Below are positions 6,839 to 14,313 of a DNA stretch of 36,593 bases, piece by piece. How positions within the stretch are numbered: the first letter of the stretch is position 1; the number at the start of each line of letters is the position of its first letter. The notes beneath the pieces are model-generated. The model saw nothing but the letters and a program-made list of their open reading frames with translations, was not told the DNA's origin and did not search any database. Source of the DNA: Micromonospora sp. HK10 (GTDB taxonomy: Bacteria > Actinomycetota > Actinomycetes > Mycobacteriales > Micromonosporaceae); the NCBI RefSeq assembly GCF_000982955.1, contig NZ_KQ058657.1, positions 1 through 36,593 of the forward strand, read 5' to 3'. Position numbers and translations under genes: made by a program.

Positions 6839-7630
6839 TCAGCCGAGGACCAGTCCGGGGTCGGGGTCCTGCTCGGGCGCCGGGGCGGGGATCCGGTACT
6901 CCTCGGTGAGGGTGGTCATCGGGCCGGGCCAGGTGGCCTGGGCGACCTCGATCGGCTTGCGCCGCTCGTCGTAGGCGACGTGCAGCAGGTGCAGCACCGG
7001 GGTGTCGGGCCGGATCTGCAGGATCTCCGCCTCCTCCCGGCTGGGCTGGCGGGCGCTGATCGTGTCGGTCGCGGTGACGTAGCGCCGGCCGGTGGCCTCC
7101 TCGGCCTCCTGGTAGAGCGGGCGGCCGAACGCCTCGGCCCGTTCGAGGGAGGTTCCGGCGGTGTCGGTGGGCAGGAACCAGGAGGCGCCCACCTCGACCG
7201 GTGACTCGTCGGTGCGGACCAGGTGCCGCCGGCAGAGCAGCTCGGCGCCGTCGGCCACCCCGAACGCGTCGGCCACCTCGGGCGGGGCGGGGGCCCGGCC
7301 GACGGAGACCAGCTGCTGCTTGTACCGGGCGGCCAGGTCGGTGTGGTAGCCGCGGAAGCCGCCGTACCGGCCGCGGGAGAGGCGGTTGAGGCGGCGGCGG
7401 GTGCCCCGGACGTACGTACCGGAGCCGGGCTTGGTGATCAGGATGCCCTCGACCCGCAGCTGGTCGACGGCGCGCTGGACGGTCTGCTTCGCCACGCCGA
7501 ACATCTCGGCGATGGCCGGGATGGACGGCAGTCGCTCGCCGGGCGCCCAGTCGCCGCGGCGCACCTGGGCCTTGAGCTGCGCGGCGATCTGTCGGTGCGG
7601 GAACTCGGCCGCGCCGGGGTTGATCTGCAT
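6839..7630 (-). CDS. GntR-family regulator, HutC/UTRA type
   Basis: This 263-residue regulator has an N-terminal winged helix (about residues 10-78) with the family segment GERLPSIPAIAEMFGVAKQT and the wing GSGTYVRG. A UTRA effector-binding domain follows from about 95 to 245 (YHTDLAARYKQ ... EEAEILQIRPDTPVL). HutC-type proteins bind small carbohydrate, amino-acid or phosphorylated ligands and mostly repress. The ATG at 7630 has an AGGAGG ribosome site. Three CTAG tetramers cluster just upstream and may be its own operator. The nearest genes are the asparagine-synthetase-like gene downstream on the same strand and the PAC2 gene behind a terminator upstream. The effector is unknown. Confidence 0.92.
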   Translation of the reverse strand: MQINPGAAEFPHRQIAAQLKAQVRRGDWAPGERLPSIPAIAEMFGVAKQTVQRAVDQLRVEGILITKPGSGTYVRGTRRRLNRLSRGRYGGFRGYHTDLAARYKQQLVSVGRAPAPPEVADAFGVADGAELLCRRHLVRTDESPVEVGASWFLPTDTAGTSLERAEAFGRPLYQEAEEATGRRYVTATDTISARQPSREEAEILQIRPDTPVLHLLHVAYDERRKPIEVAQATWPGPMTTLTEEYRIPAPAPEQDPDPGLVLG

Positions 7631-7649
7631 GCCCGTTTCCTCCTGACAG

Positions 7650-7671
7650 CTAGGTTCCTAGGATGCCCTAG
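7650..7671. promoter_or_regulatory. Cluster of three CTAG motifs upstream of the GntR gene
   Basis: CTAG occurs at 7650-7653, 7658-7661 and 7668-7671, inside a short AT-richer patch (CTAGGTTCCTAGGATGCCCTAG is 22 bases long). CTAG is rare in high-GC genomes. The patch sits directly upstream of the ribosome site of the GntR gene, where an autoregulatory operator or -10 region would be. Confidence 0.45.
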
Positions 7672-7702
7672 CGGGGGTGACCCGCGCCACCCCGGACACG
7701 CC

Positions 7703-7732
7703 GAAGGCCGGGCCCCGCAGGACCCGGCCTTC
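7703..7732. terminator. Hairpin terminator after the PAC2 gene
   Basis: A perfect 10-bp stem (GAAGGCCGGG at 7703-7712 with CCCGGCCTTC at 7723-7732) and a 10-base loop lie 13 bases past the PAC2 stop on the minus strand. There is no T run. It separates PAC2 from the GntR gene. Confidence 0.75.
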
Positions 7733-7744
7733 AACAGGGGACAG

Positions 7745-8614
7745 CTACCAGGAGCCGGCGGTGGGACCGGCGGAGCCGCCCCGCCGGCGCAGGTACTTCT
7801 CGAACTCCTGGGCGATCTCGTCGCCGGTCAGCGGGGTGATCCCCGCGTCGCCGACCCGTTCCTCCAGCTCGCGGACGTACTCGCCCAGTTCGGCGTCCTG
7901 CTCGGCGGCGCTGCGCACCCGCTGCTCCCACTCGGCGGCCTCCTCGGCCAGGTCGGCCATCGGCACCGGCAGGTCGAGCACCTCCTCGACCCGGTGCAGC
8001 AGGGCGAGGGTGGCCTTCGGGCAGGGCGGGTTGTTGGCGTAGTGCGGCACGTGCACCCAGAACGACACGGCGTCGACCTCGGCGCGGGTACAGGCGTCGT
8101 GCAGCACCCCGACGATGCCGGTCGGGCCGTCGTAGCGGGTGGGGGTGAGCTGGTAGCGCTTGGCCGCGTCCGCGTCCGAGGCGCTGCCGCTGATCGGCAG
8201 CGGCCGGGTGAACGGCACGTCGGCCAGCAGCGCGCCGAGCAGCACCACCCGCTCGACCTCCAGGCTGTGGCAGATCTCCAGCACCTGCTCGCAGAAGGTG
8301 CGCCAGCGCATGCTCGGCTCGATGCCCCGGATCAGCACCACGTCCCGCTCGGTGCCCTCCGGGCTGGCCACCATGAAGCGGGTGGTGGGCCACTCCACCC
8401 GGCGGGTCTCCCCGTCGGCCATGGTGATCGTCGGCCGGCTCACCTGGAAGTCGTAGAAGTCCTCCGGGTCCAGCTCGGCCACCTGCCGCGCCTGCCAGAC
8501 CTGCTCCAGGTGTTCCACGGCCGCCGTGGAGGCGTCCGCCGCGTCGTTCCAGCCCTCGAAAGCCGCGATGGCGACCGGGGAGCGCAGCACCGGCAGCCCG
8601 TCGAACTCGGTCAC
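7745..8614 (-). CDS. PAC2 family protein
   Basis: This 289-residue protein matches the PAC2 family, named for the eukaryotic proteasome assembly chaperone 2 and widespread in archaea and actinobacteria. The N-terminus AIAAFEGWNDAADASTAAV and the ERVVLLGALLADVPFTRP segment are characteristic; the C-terminal third is helical and charged. In this organism a true 20S proteasome is encoded about 22 kb away, so an assembly or ATP-independent regulator role is possible, but no function is established for the bacterial members. The GTG start overlaps the TGA of a 17-codon leader ORF, which suggests coupled translation. A strong hairpin follows the stop. Confidence 0.9.
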   Translation of the reverse strand: MTEFDGLPVLRSPVAIAAFEGWNDAADASTAAVEHLEQVWQARQVAELDPEDFYDFQVSRPTITMADGETRRVEWPTTRFMVASPEGTERDVVLIRGIEPSMRWRTFCEQVLEICHSLEVERVVLLGALLADVPFTRPLPISGSASDADAAKRYQLTPTRYDGPTGIVGVLHDACTRAEVDAVSFWVHVPHYANNPPCPKATLALLHRVEEVLDLPVPMADLAEEAAEWEQRVRSAAEQDAELGEYVRELEERVGDAGITPLTGDEIAQEFEKYLRRRGGSAGPTAGSW

Positions 8615-8664
8615 GCCGTCACCTCACCCTGCTCGCCGGGAGCGGTGTCCCTGATGTGCTTCAC
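8611..8664 (-). CDS. 17-codon leaderless ORF coupled to the PAC2 gene
   Basis: A GTG at 8664 opens the peptide MKHIRDTAPGEQGEVTA, whose TGA overlaps the PAC2 start (GTGA on the minus strand). A TAGGCT -10 box lies exactly seven bases upstream of this GTG, so the transcript would be leaderless and the first ribosomes would translate this peptide. PAC2 translation would then depend on re-initiation; a GGTGAGG ribosome-site-like stretch lies inside the ORF. No function is known to me. It could be a translational switch or simply a device to bring ribosomes to PAC2. Confidence 0.55.
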   Translation of the reverse strand: MKHIRDTAPGEQGEVTA

Positions 8665-8671
8665 GTCCGCC

Positions 8672-8677
8672 AGCCTA
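8672..8677 (-). promoter_or_regulatory. Leaderless -10 box for the PAC2 leader ORF
   Basis: TAGGCT on the minus strand with a 7-base spacer to the leader GTG at 8664. It is 50 bases or more upstream of the PAC2 start itself. Confidence 0.6.
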
Positions 8678-8820
8678 CGTGCCGGCGGGGGATGCGGCCC
8701 GCCGGCCGCGCCGGTCGGCCGGCCGACCCGCCGGACCTGACCGCCGACCGCGCCGTGGTGATCCCGCCGACAGTATGTGGGAACGGCTGGTTGCGATCAC
8801 CCGCCGGCGGCCCGTCGCAC

Positions 8821-8826
8821 TAACCT
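8821..8826 (+). promoter_or_regulatory. Leaderless -10 box for metH
   Basis: TAACCT followed by six bases and then the GTG start at 8833. No ribosome site is visible before that GTG, in keeping with a leaderless message. No riboswitch fits between this box and the start. Confidence 0.6.
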
Positions 8827-8832
8827 GGCCCT

Positions 8833-11800
8833 GTGCGGACTTCGTTGCTCGATGTGCTGGCCGACCGGATCCTCATCGCCGACGGCGCGATGGGGACCAT
8901 GCTCCACGCCGCCGACCTGACCCTGGACGACTTCGACGGCCTCGAGGGTTGCAACGAGATCCTCAACGTCACCCGGCCGGACGTGGTCCGGGGCGTGCAC
9001 GAGGCGTACCTGGCCGCCGGCGCGGACTGCGTGGAGACCAACACCTTCGGGGCGAACCTGCCCAATCTCGCCGAGTACGGCATCGCCGAGCGGATCCGGG
9101 AGCTCTCCGAGGCCGGCGCCCGGCTGGCCCGGGCGGCCGCCGACGCGTACGCCACCCCGGAGCAGCCCCGTTTCGTGCTCGGCTCGATGGGGCCGGGCAC
9201 CAAGCTGCCCACCCTGGGTCACGCCGGCTACGCCACGCTGCGCGACGCGTACCAGGAGAACGCGGCGGGGCTGATCGCGGGCGGGGCGGACGCGCTGATC
9301 ATCGAGACCTGCCAGGACCTGCTCCAGGTCAAGGCGGCGGTGATCGGCGCCAAGCGGGCCCGCGCCGAGCTGGGCCGGGACGTCCCGATCATCTGCCAGG
9401 TCGCCGTGGAGACCACCGGCACCATGCTGCTGGGCAGCGAGATCGGCGCGGCGCTGACCGCCATCGAGCCGCTCGGCGTCGACCTGATCGGGCTGAACTG
9501 CTCCACCGGCCCGGCCGAGATGGGCGAGCACCTGCGCTACCTGTCCCAGCACTCCCGCATCCCGGTGTCGGTGATGCCCAACGCCGGCCTGCCGGTGCTC
9601 ACCGCCGACGGGGCGTACTTCCCGCTCACCCCGGTGGAGCTGGCCGACGCACTGGAGCAGTTCGTCACCGACTACGGCGTGTCGCTCGTCGGCGGCTGCT
9701 GCGGCACCACCCCGGAGCACATCCGGGTGCTGGTCGAGCGGCTGCGCGGCACCCGGCCGGTGGCCCGGCAGCCGCAGCCGGAGCCGGGCGTCTCCTCGAT
9801 CTACCACCATGTGCCGTTCGCCCAGGACGCCAGCGTCCTGATGGTGGGGGAGCGGACCAACGCCAACGGTTCCAAAGCGTTCCGGGAGGCGATGCTCGCC
9901 GGCGACTGGCAGGCCTGCGTGGAGCTGGCCCGCGGCCAGGCCCGCGACGGCTCACACCTGCTCGACCTCTGCGTCGACTACGTCGGCCGCGACGGCGCCC
10001 GGGACATGCGCGAGCTGGCCGGCCGGTTCGCCACCGCCTCCACGCTGCCGATCGTGCTGGACTCCACCGAGCCGGCGGTGATCGAGGCCGGGCTGGAGAT
10101 GCTCGGCGGGCGCTGCGTGGTCAACTCGGTCAACTTCGAGGACGGCGACGGCCCGGAGTCCCGCTACGCCCGGGTGATGCCGGTCGTCGCCGAGCACGGC
10201 GCCGCCGTGGTGGCGCTGCTCATCGACGAGGAGGGCCAGGCCCGCACCCGGGACTGGAAGGTACGCGTGGCGTGCCGGCTGATCGACGATCTGACCGGCC
10301 GGTGGGGGCTGCGCCGGGCGGAAATCCTCATCGACGCGCTGACCTTCCCGATCGCCACCGGCCAGGAGGAGACCCGCCGCGACGGCATCGAGACGATCGA
10401 GGCGATCCGGGAGATCGCCGCCCGCTACCCGGGGGTCAACTTCACCCTCGGCATCTCCAACGTCTCGTTCGGCCTGAACCCGGCCGCCCGGCAGGTGCTC
10501 AACTCGGTCTTCCTGCACGAGTGCGCGCAGGCCGGCCTGACCTCGGCGATCGTGCACGCCAGCAAGATCCTGCCGATGGCGCGGATCGCCGACGAGCAGC
10601 GCGAGGTCGCCCTCGACCTGATCTACGACCGGCGCCGTGAGGGGTACGACCCGGTGCAGCGCTTCATCGAGCTGTTCGAAGGCGTCGACGCCGCGTCGGC
10701 CCGGGCCACCCGGGCCGAGGAGCTGGCCGCGCTGCCGCTGGAGGAACGGCTCAAGCGGCGCATCATCGACGGTGAGCGCAACGGCCTGGAGGCCGACCTG
10801 GACACCGCGATGGCGCAGGGGCGCGCGCCACTGTCCATCATCAACGACCTGCTGCTCGACGGCATGAAGGTGGTCGGCGAGCTGTTCGGCTCCGGCCAGA
10901 TGCAGCTGCCGTTCGTGCTCCAGTCCGCCGAGGTGATGAAGACCGCGGTGGCCTACCTGGAGCCGCACATGGAGAAGGCCGACGACGGTGGCAAGGGCCG
11001 GATCGTGCTGGCCACCGTCAAGGGCGACGTGCACGACATCGGCAAGAACCTGGTCGACATCATCCTGTCCAACAACGGCTACGAGGTCGTCAACATCGGC
11101 ATCAAGCAGCCGATCAACGCGATCCTCGACGCGGCCGAGGAGCACCGCGCCGACGCCATCGGCATGTCCGGGCTGCTGGTCAAGAGCACGGTCATCATGA
11201 AGGAGAACCTGGCCGAGATGGCCGCGCGCGGGGTCGCCGAGCGCTGGCCGGTGCTGCTCGGCGGAGCGGCGCTGACCCGGGCGTACGTGGAGGACGACCT
11301 GCGGTCGATCTTCCCCGGCCAGGTGCACTACGCCCGGGACGCGTTCGAAGGGCTCTCCCTGATGGACCGGGTGATGACGGCCAAGCGCGGCGGCGCGCCG
11401 GTGATCGACCCGGAGCGGGAGGCGGCCCTGGCCGCCCGGCGGGAGCGGCGGGAGCGGCAGCGGGCCATGGTGCGCGAGGCGCTGCCCGAGCTGGACGACG
11501 CGTCGGTCCGCTCCGACGTGGCGGTCGACGTGGAGGTGCCGGCCCCGCCGTTCTTCGGCACCCGGGTGGTCAAGGGGATCCCACTGGCCGACTACGCGGC
11601 GCTGCTCGACGAGCGGGCCACCTTCCTCGGCCAGTGGGGGCTGCGCGGCGCGCGCGGCGGGCAGGGCCCGTCGTACGAGGAGCTGGTGGAGACCGAGGGG
11701 CGGCCGCGGCTGCGCTACTGGCTGGACCGCCTCATCGCCGACAAGGTCCTCGAGGCCGCCGTGGTGTACGGCTACTTCCCGGCGTACTCCGAGGGCAACG

Positions 11801-12348
11801 ACCTGGTGGTGCTGGACGAGAACGGGCACAGCGAGCGGGCCCGGTTCTCCTTTCCCCGGCAGCGGCAGGAGCGGCGGCTCTGCCTGGCCGACTTCTTCCG
11901 TCCCAAGGGCGAGCAGCTCGACGTGGTGGCGTTGCAGCTGGTCACCGTCGGGCAGCCGATCAGCGAGTACACGGCGAAGATGTTCGCCGGCAACGAGTAC
12001 CGCGACTACCTGGAGGTGCACGGGCTGTCGGTGCAGCTCACCGAGGCGCTCGCGGAGTACTGGCACCGGCGGATCCGCACCGAGCTGATCCTGCCGGGCG
12101 GGCGCACCGTCGCCGACCAGGACCCGGCGGACCTGGCCGGCCTGCTGGGCACCGACTACCGCGGCTGCCGGTACGCGTTCGGCTACCCGGCCTGCCCCGA
12201 CCTGGAGGACCGGGCGAAGATCGTCCAGCTGCTCGGCGCGGAGCGGATCGGGGTGCAGCTCTCCGAGGAGTTCCAGCTGATGCCGGAGCAGGCCACCGAC
12301 GCCATCGTGGTGCACCACCCGGAGGCGAGCTACTTCAACGCCAAGTGA
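8833..12348 (+). CDS. metH: Cobalamin-dependent methionine synthase
   Basis: MetH transfers the methyl group of 5-methyltetrahydrofolate to homocysteine through methylcobalamin. At 1171 residues it has the full modular set. The homocysteine-binding barrel carries zinc cysteines Cys223 (GLNCSTGP) and Cys289/Cys290 (GGCCGTT). The pterin-binding domain starts near 335 (VGERTNANGSKAFREA). The cobalamin cap and B12-binding domain has Asp732-x-His734-x-x-Gly737 in GDVHDIGKN. The AdoMet reactivation domain fills roughly the last 280 residues and includes the RYAFGYPACPD segment. The length fits actinobacterial MetH, slightly shorter than the enzyme of Escherichia coli. The GTG start is leaderless. 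A hairpin follows the stop. Confidence 0.98.
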   Translation: MRTSLLDVLADRILIADGAMGTMLHAADLTLDDFDGLEGCNEILNVTRPDVVRGVHEAYLAAGADCVETNTFGANLPNLAEYGIAERIRELSEAGARLARAAADAYATPEQPRFVLGSMGPGTKLPTLGHAGYATLRDAYQENAAGLIAGGADALIIETCQDLLQVKAAVIGAKRARAELGRDVPIICQVAVETTGTMLLGSEIGAALTAIEPLGVDLIGLNCSTGPAEMGEHLRYLSQHSRIPVSVMPNAGLPVLTADGAYFPLTPVELADALEQFVTDYGVSLVGGCCGTTPEHIRVLVERLRGTRPVARQPQPEPGVSSIYHHVPFAQDASVLMVGERTNANGSKAFREAMLAGDWQACVELARGQARDGSHLLDLCVDYVGRDGARDMRELAGRFATASTLPIVLDSTEPAVIEAGLEMLGGRCVVNSVNFEDGDGPESRYARVMPVVAEHGAAVVALLIDEEGQARTRDWKVRVACRLIDDLTGRWGLRRAEILIDALTFPIATGQEETRRDGIETIEAIREIAARYPGVNFTLGISNVSFGLNPAARQVLNSVFLHECAQAGLTSAIVHASKILPMARIADEQREVALDLIYDRRREGYDPVQRFIELFEGVDAASARATRAEELAALPLEERLKRRIIDGERNGLEADLDTAMAQGRAPLSIINDLLLDGMKVVGELFGSGQMQLPFVLQSAEVMKTAVAYLEPHMEKADDGGKGRIVLATVKGDVHDIGKNLVDIILSNNGYEVVNIGIKQPINAILDAAEEHRADAIGMSGLLVKSTVIMKENLAEMAARGVAERWPVLLGGAALTRAYVEDDLRSIFPGQVHYARDAFEGLSLMDRVMTAKRGGAPVIDPEREAALAARRERRERQRAMVREALPELDDASVRSDVAVDVEVPAPPFFGTRVVKGIPLADYAALLDERATFLGQWGLRGARGGQGPSYEELVETEGRPRLRYWLDRLIADKVLEAAVVYGYFPAYSEGNDLVVLDENGHSERARFSFPRQRQERRLCLADFFRPKGEQLDVVALQLVTVGQPISEYTAKMFAGNEYRDYLEVHGLSVQLTEALAEYWHRRIRTELILPGGRTVADQDPADLAGLLGTDYRGCRYAFGYPACPDLEDRAKIVQLLGAERIGVQLSEEFQLMPEQATDAIVVHHPEASYFNAK

Positions 12349-12350
12349 TC

Positions 12351-12374
12351 GCCGCAGGTTCTCTGACCTGCGGC
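12351..12374. terminator. Hairpin terminator after metH
   Basis: GCCGCAGGT (12351-12359) pairs perfectly with ACCTGCGGC (12366-12374) over a 6-base loop, three bases after the metH stop. It lacks a T tail. Confidence 0.75.
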
Positions 12375-12474
12375 GGAGCACCTGGCATGGCCCTGATTCC
12401 AGGGTCTGCGACGAGGTTCCTGCCGAGAGATCAGCTTCCCAGGAGCGTCACGTGAGTTGCCGGCGACAGACCTG

Positions 12475-13149
12475 TCAGGACGGAACCTGGGCAAGCCTGA
12501 GCACGTGTTCGAAGCCGCGTTTCTGCGCGGGCGAGCCCACCATTGGCAGGATCAGCGCTGGTATGCCGGCGGAAACCGATCCGCCGTCGGCGGCGGGATG
12601 ATCACCGACCATCAGGGTCTGGCCCGGTGCGGCATCGAGGGCTTCGAGGGCGGCGACCCAGATCCGAGGGTCCGGTTTGACGAAGCCGACCTCGTAGGAC
12701 AGTACGAACGCATCGACATGGCCGTCGAGTCCGTGCCGCGCAAAGCATGTGCGGATGTCCCAGCCGACGTTGCTCACGACGCCGATGCGAACACCACCAT
12801 CACGCAATGCGGACAGGGTGGCGGCGGTGTCGGCGTACGGCTCGATCGTTTCGACGCGTGTTTCGTGCAAGACCGATGCCAGCGCCGGGTCCACCCCAGG
12901 AATCTGTTCCAGCACGGCGAGGATCGCCCGACCCCAGACTTGCGGATCCAGATCTCGGGCGATGTGGGCCGGATCCGTGGCCGTCCTCCGCAACAGTTCC
13001 GCGAAGTCGCCAGCAATACGGCGCGCCTCACCGGCCGCCAATGCCCGGTCGATCGATGCCGCCGCGTTGCCTACCCAGCGCTCCGAGTCGCTGGCGAACA
13101 GAGTCCAGGCGAAGTCGAACAGTACTGTCGTCACGCGGTTGGCGGTCAT
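12475..13149 (-). CDS. HAD-superfamily hydrolase with altered catalytic motif
   Basis: This 224-residue HAD-like protein has the Rossmannoid core. Motif I reads FDFAWTLF with Asp12 as nucleophile, but Ala14 stands where the acid/base Asp of DxD is normally found. Motif II is in VVSNVG, the motif III lysine in VKPDPRIW, and motif IV is GDHPAAD. The cap is a four-helix C1 type. Loss of the second Asp usually weakens or changes phosphatase activity, though related DFxGTL proteins are common in actinobacteria. The ATG has a leaderless -10 box. Its third-position GC is clearly lower than that of metH or the proteasome genes, as is that of its upstream neighbour, which suggests acquisition as a pair. 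The substrate is unknown. Confidence 0.85.
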   Translation of the reverse strand: MTANRVTTVLFDFAWTLFASDSERWVGNAAASIDRALAAGEARRIAGDFAELLRRTATDPAHIARDLDPQVWGRAILAVLEQIPGVDPALASVLHETRVETIEPYADTAATLSALRDGGVRIGVVSNVGWDIRTCFARHGLDGHVDAFVLSYEVGFVKPDPRIWVAALEALDAAPGQTLMVGDHPAADGGSVSAGIPALILPMVGSPAQKRGFEHVLRLAQVPS

Positions 13150-13155
13150 CGCAGC

Positions 13156-13161
13156 ACCCTA
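13156..13161 (-). promoter_or_regulatory. Leaderless -10 box for the HAD gene
   Basis: TAGGGT on the minus strand, six bases before the ATG at 13149. It implies the HAD gene can be transcribed apart from the gene upstream. Confidence 0.6.
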
Positions 13162-13184
13162 GATCAACCCGACGCGTGTCGCTC

Positions 13185-13628
13185 TCAGGTGTCCTCGTAG
13201 GCCAGCTCGACGGCCGTCGCGGAGACCTGGAGCTCGCCAGTCCCTTGCGGGTGCTCGACGAGATACACGTCTGGCGGCCCGTCCAGCGACGTGGTGTGCC
13301 GGGCTTCCACCACTGCGGTGATGAACCCGGCATGGACGCCCTCGGTCAGCCGCACCCGCACGCCAGGCAGGTATCCGCCTAGTCCGGCAAGCGGTGGACC
13401 TACCGGGTCACGCCAGGTGGGCCCGGACTGCTGCTCCAGCACCAGCAACTCACCCGGCCGATAGTCATCGGCGTCCCTTTCCACCCGATAGCCGGTCGCT
13501 TCCGTGCCGGGAAAGGCCTCACGGGGTTGCCAGGGCAGTACGGGCAGACCGGCCGCGATCAACTCTTGCCGGACCGCCTCGGCGAGAGCACTGGGGGCGG
13601 CGGGCTGGGATACGGCCATGCTCCTCAT
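13185..13628 (-). CDS. Hypothetical protein
   Basis: I do not recognise this 147-residue protein. I chose ATG 13628 (MRSMAVSQPAAP) because an AGGGG lies at suitable spacing upstream; the next in-frame ATG (13619) has its AGGAG too close, and the longer frame to 13727 begins with unlikely Arg-rich sequence. The N-terminal ~30 residues are a helical segment (ALAEAVRQELIAAGLPVLPW). The rest is beta-rich, with RPGELLVLEQQSGPTWRDP, a GVRVRLTEGVHAGFITAVVEA stretch that resembles a small SH3/KOW-like barrel, and a C-terminal strand. No signal peptide or membrane segment is seen. It precedes the HAD gene by 35 bases on the same strand and shares its lower third-position GC. Confidence 0.7.
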   Translation of the reverse strand: MRSMAVSQPAAPSALAEAVRQELIAAGLPVLPWQPREAFPGTEATGYRVERDADDYRPGELLVLEQQSGPTWRDPVGPPLAGLGGYLPGVRVRLTEGVHAGFITAVVEARHTTSLDGPPDVYLVEHPQGTGELQVSATAVELAYEDT

Positions 13629-13760
13629 GATCCGCCCCTGCAACAAGGAAGTGTCACGCAGGTCCTGATACCGGTGTTCACGTAGCTCCCGGGGCCTGGC
13701 CGGGGCAGGGTTTCCGACCCGTGCCAATCCCGCCGACGATCACTGGCGCGGGCGACGCGC

Positions 13761-13766
13761 TAGGGT
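13761..13766 (+). promoter_or_regulatory. -10 box upstream of the lipoprotein gene
   Basis: TAGGGT would give a transcript start near 13773 and a leader of about 40 bases that contains the AGGACGGAG ribosome-site region before ATG 13813. Confidence 0.45.
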
Positions 13767-13812
13767 CCACTGTCGCCCGGCTCCATGCCCGTCGGGCAGG
13801 ACGGAGCCCTCG

Positions 13813-14205
13813 ATGCGGAGAGCCCCCCGACTCGCCGCCGCACTCGCGATCGGCTTGCTCGTACCGACGCCGGTCGCCGGCTGTTCACGCATCTTCGGGT
13901 GTGCGCCCCGGCCGCCGGACGACATCACCGTGTCCGACCTGGCGGGCGTCTACACCAGCGCCGCGGGCGGACGGATCGAGCTGAGCGAGGACGGGCACTA
14001 CCGCGCCAGCAAGCTGTCGCCGACGGCGACCGACCAGTCGGCTGAGGGCAGCTGGACCCTCGACCTCGCCTCGGAGAGCACCGAGGACCTGAGGCTCGAC
14101 GACGTCCAGTTGTGGATCTCCGGCGACCGGGAGGAGCCCTGGCTGTACCGCTTCGACGGTGACCCCGACCGGTGCGACCTCATCGAGTTCCACCGCAAGA
14201 CGTGA
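13813..14205 (+). CDS. Small lipoprotein
   Basis: This 130-residue protein has a lipoprotein signal: basic MRRAPR, a hydrophobic core, then the lipobox VAGC with Cys24 as the lipidated residue. The mature part is beta-rich and acidic (DLAGVYTSAAGGRIELSEDG, SAEGSWTLD, DDVQLWIS), with the look of a small lipocalin-like or META-like barrel in which a GxY-TS...G-IEL start is followed by a GSW strand. It should be anchored on the outer face of the membrane. The ATG is preceded by GGAG. Its function is unknown; it stands alone between divergent and co-directional neighbours. Confidence 0.8.
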   Translation: MRRAPRLAAALAIGLLVPTPVAGCSRIFGCAPRPPDDITVSDLAGVYTSAAGGRIELSEDGHYRASKLSPTATDQSAEGSWTLDLASESTEDLRLDDVQLWISGDREEPWLYRFDGDPDRCDLIEFHRKT

Positions 14206-14300
14206 CCTCGGGGCGCGGGGCGCCGCGTCCGGACCGCTAGGGCGGCCTGACCCCGCGCACCGGCCGGCTTAATGGGTGCGCGGCCATGCGTACGGCATGT

Positions 14301-14306
14301 CAGGAT
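14301..14306 (+). promoter_or_regulatory. Possible leaderless -10 box for the methyltransferase gene
   Basis: CAGGAT is followed by seven bases and then ATG 14314. It departs from TANNNT at one position, but the spacing is right and it favours 14314 over the ATGs at 14272 and 14305. Confidence 0.4.
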
Positions 14307-14313
14307 GCTCGGC

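Noticed and set aside
8665..8832. A cobalamin riboswitch upstream of metH
   Set aside because: The gap is short, lacks a recognisable B12-box, and the metH transcript appears to start at the GTG itself.
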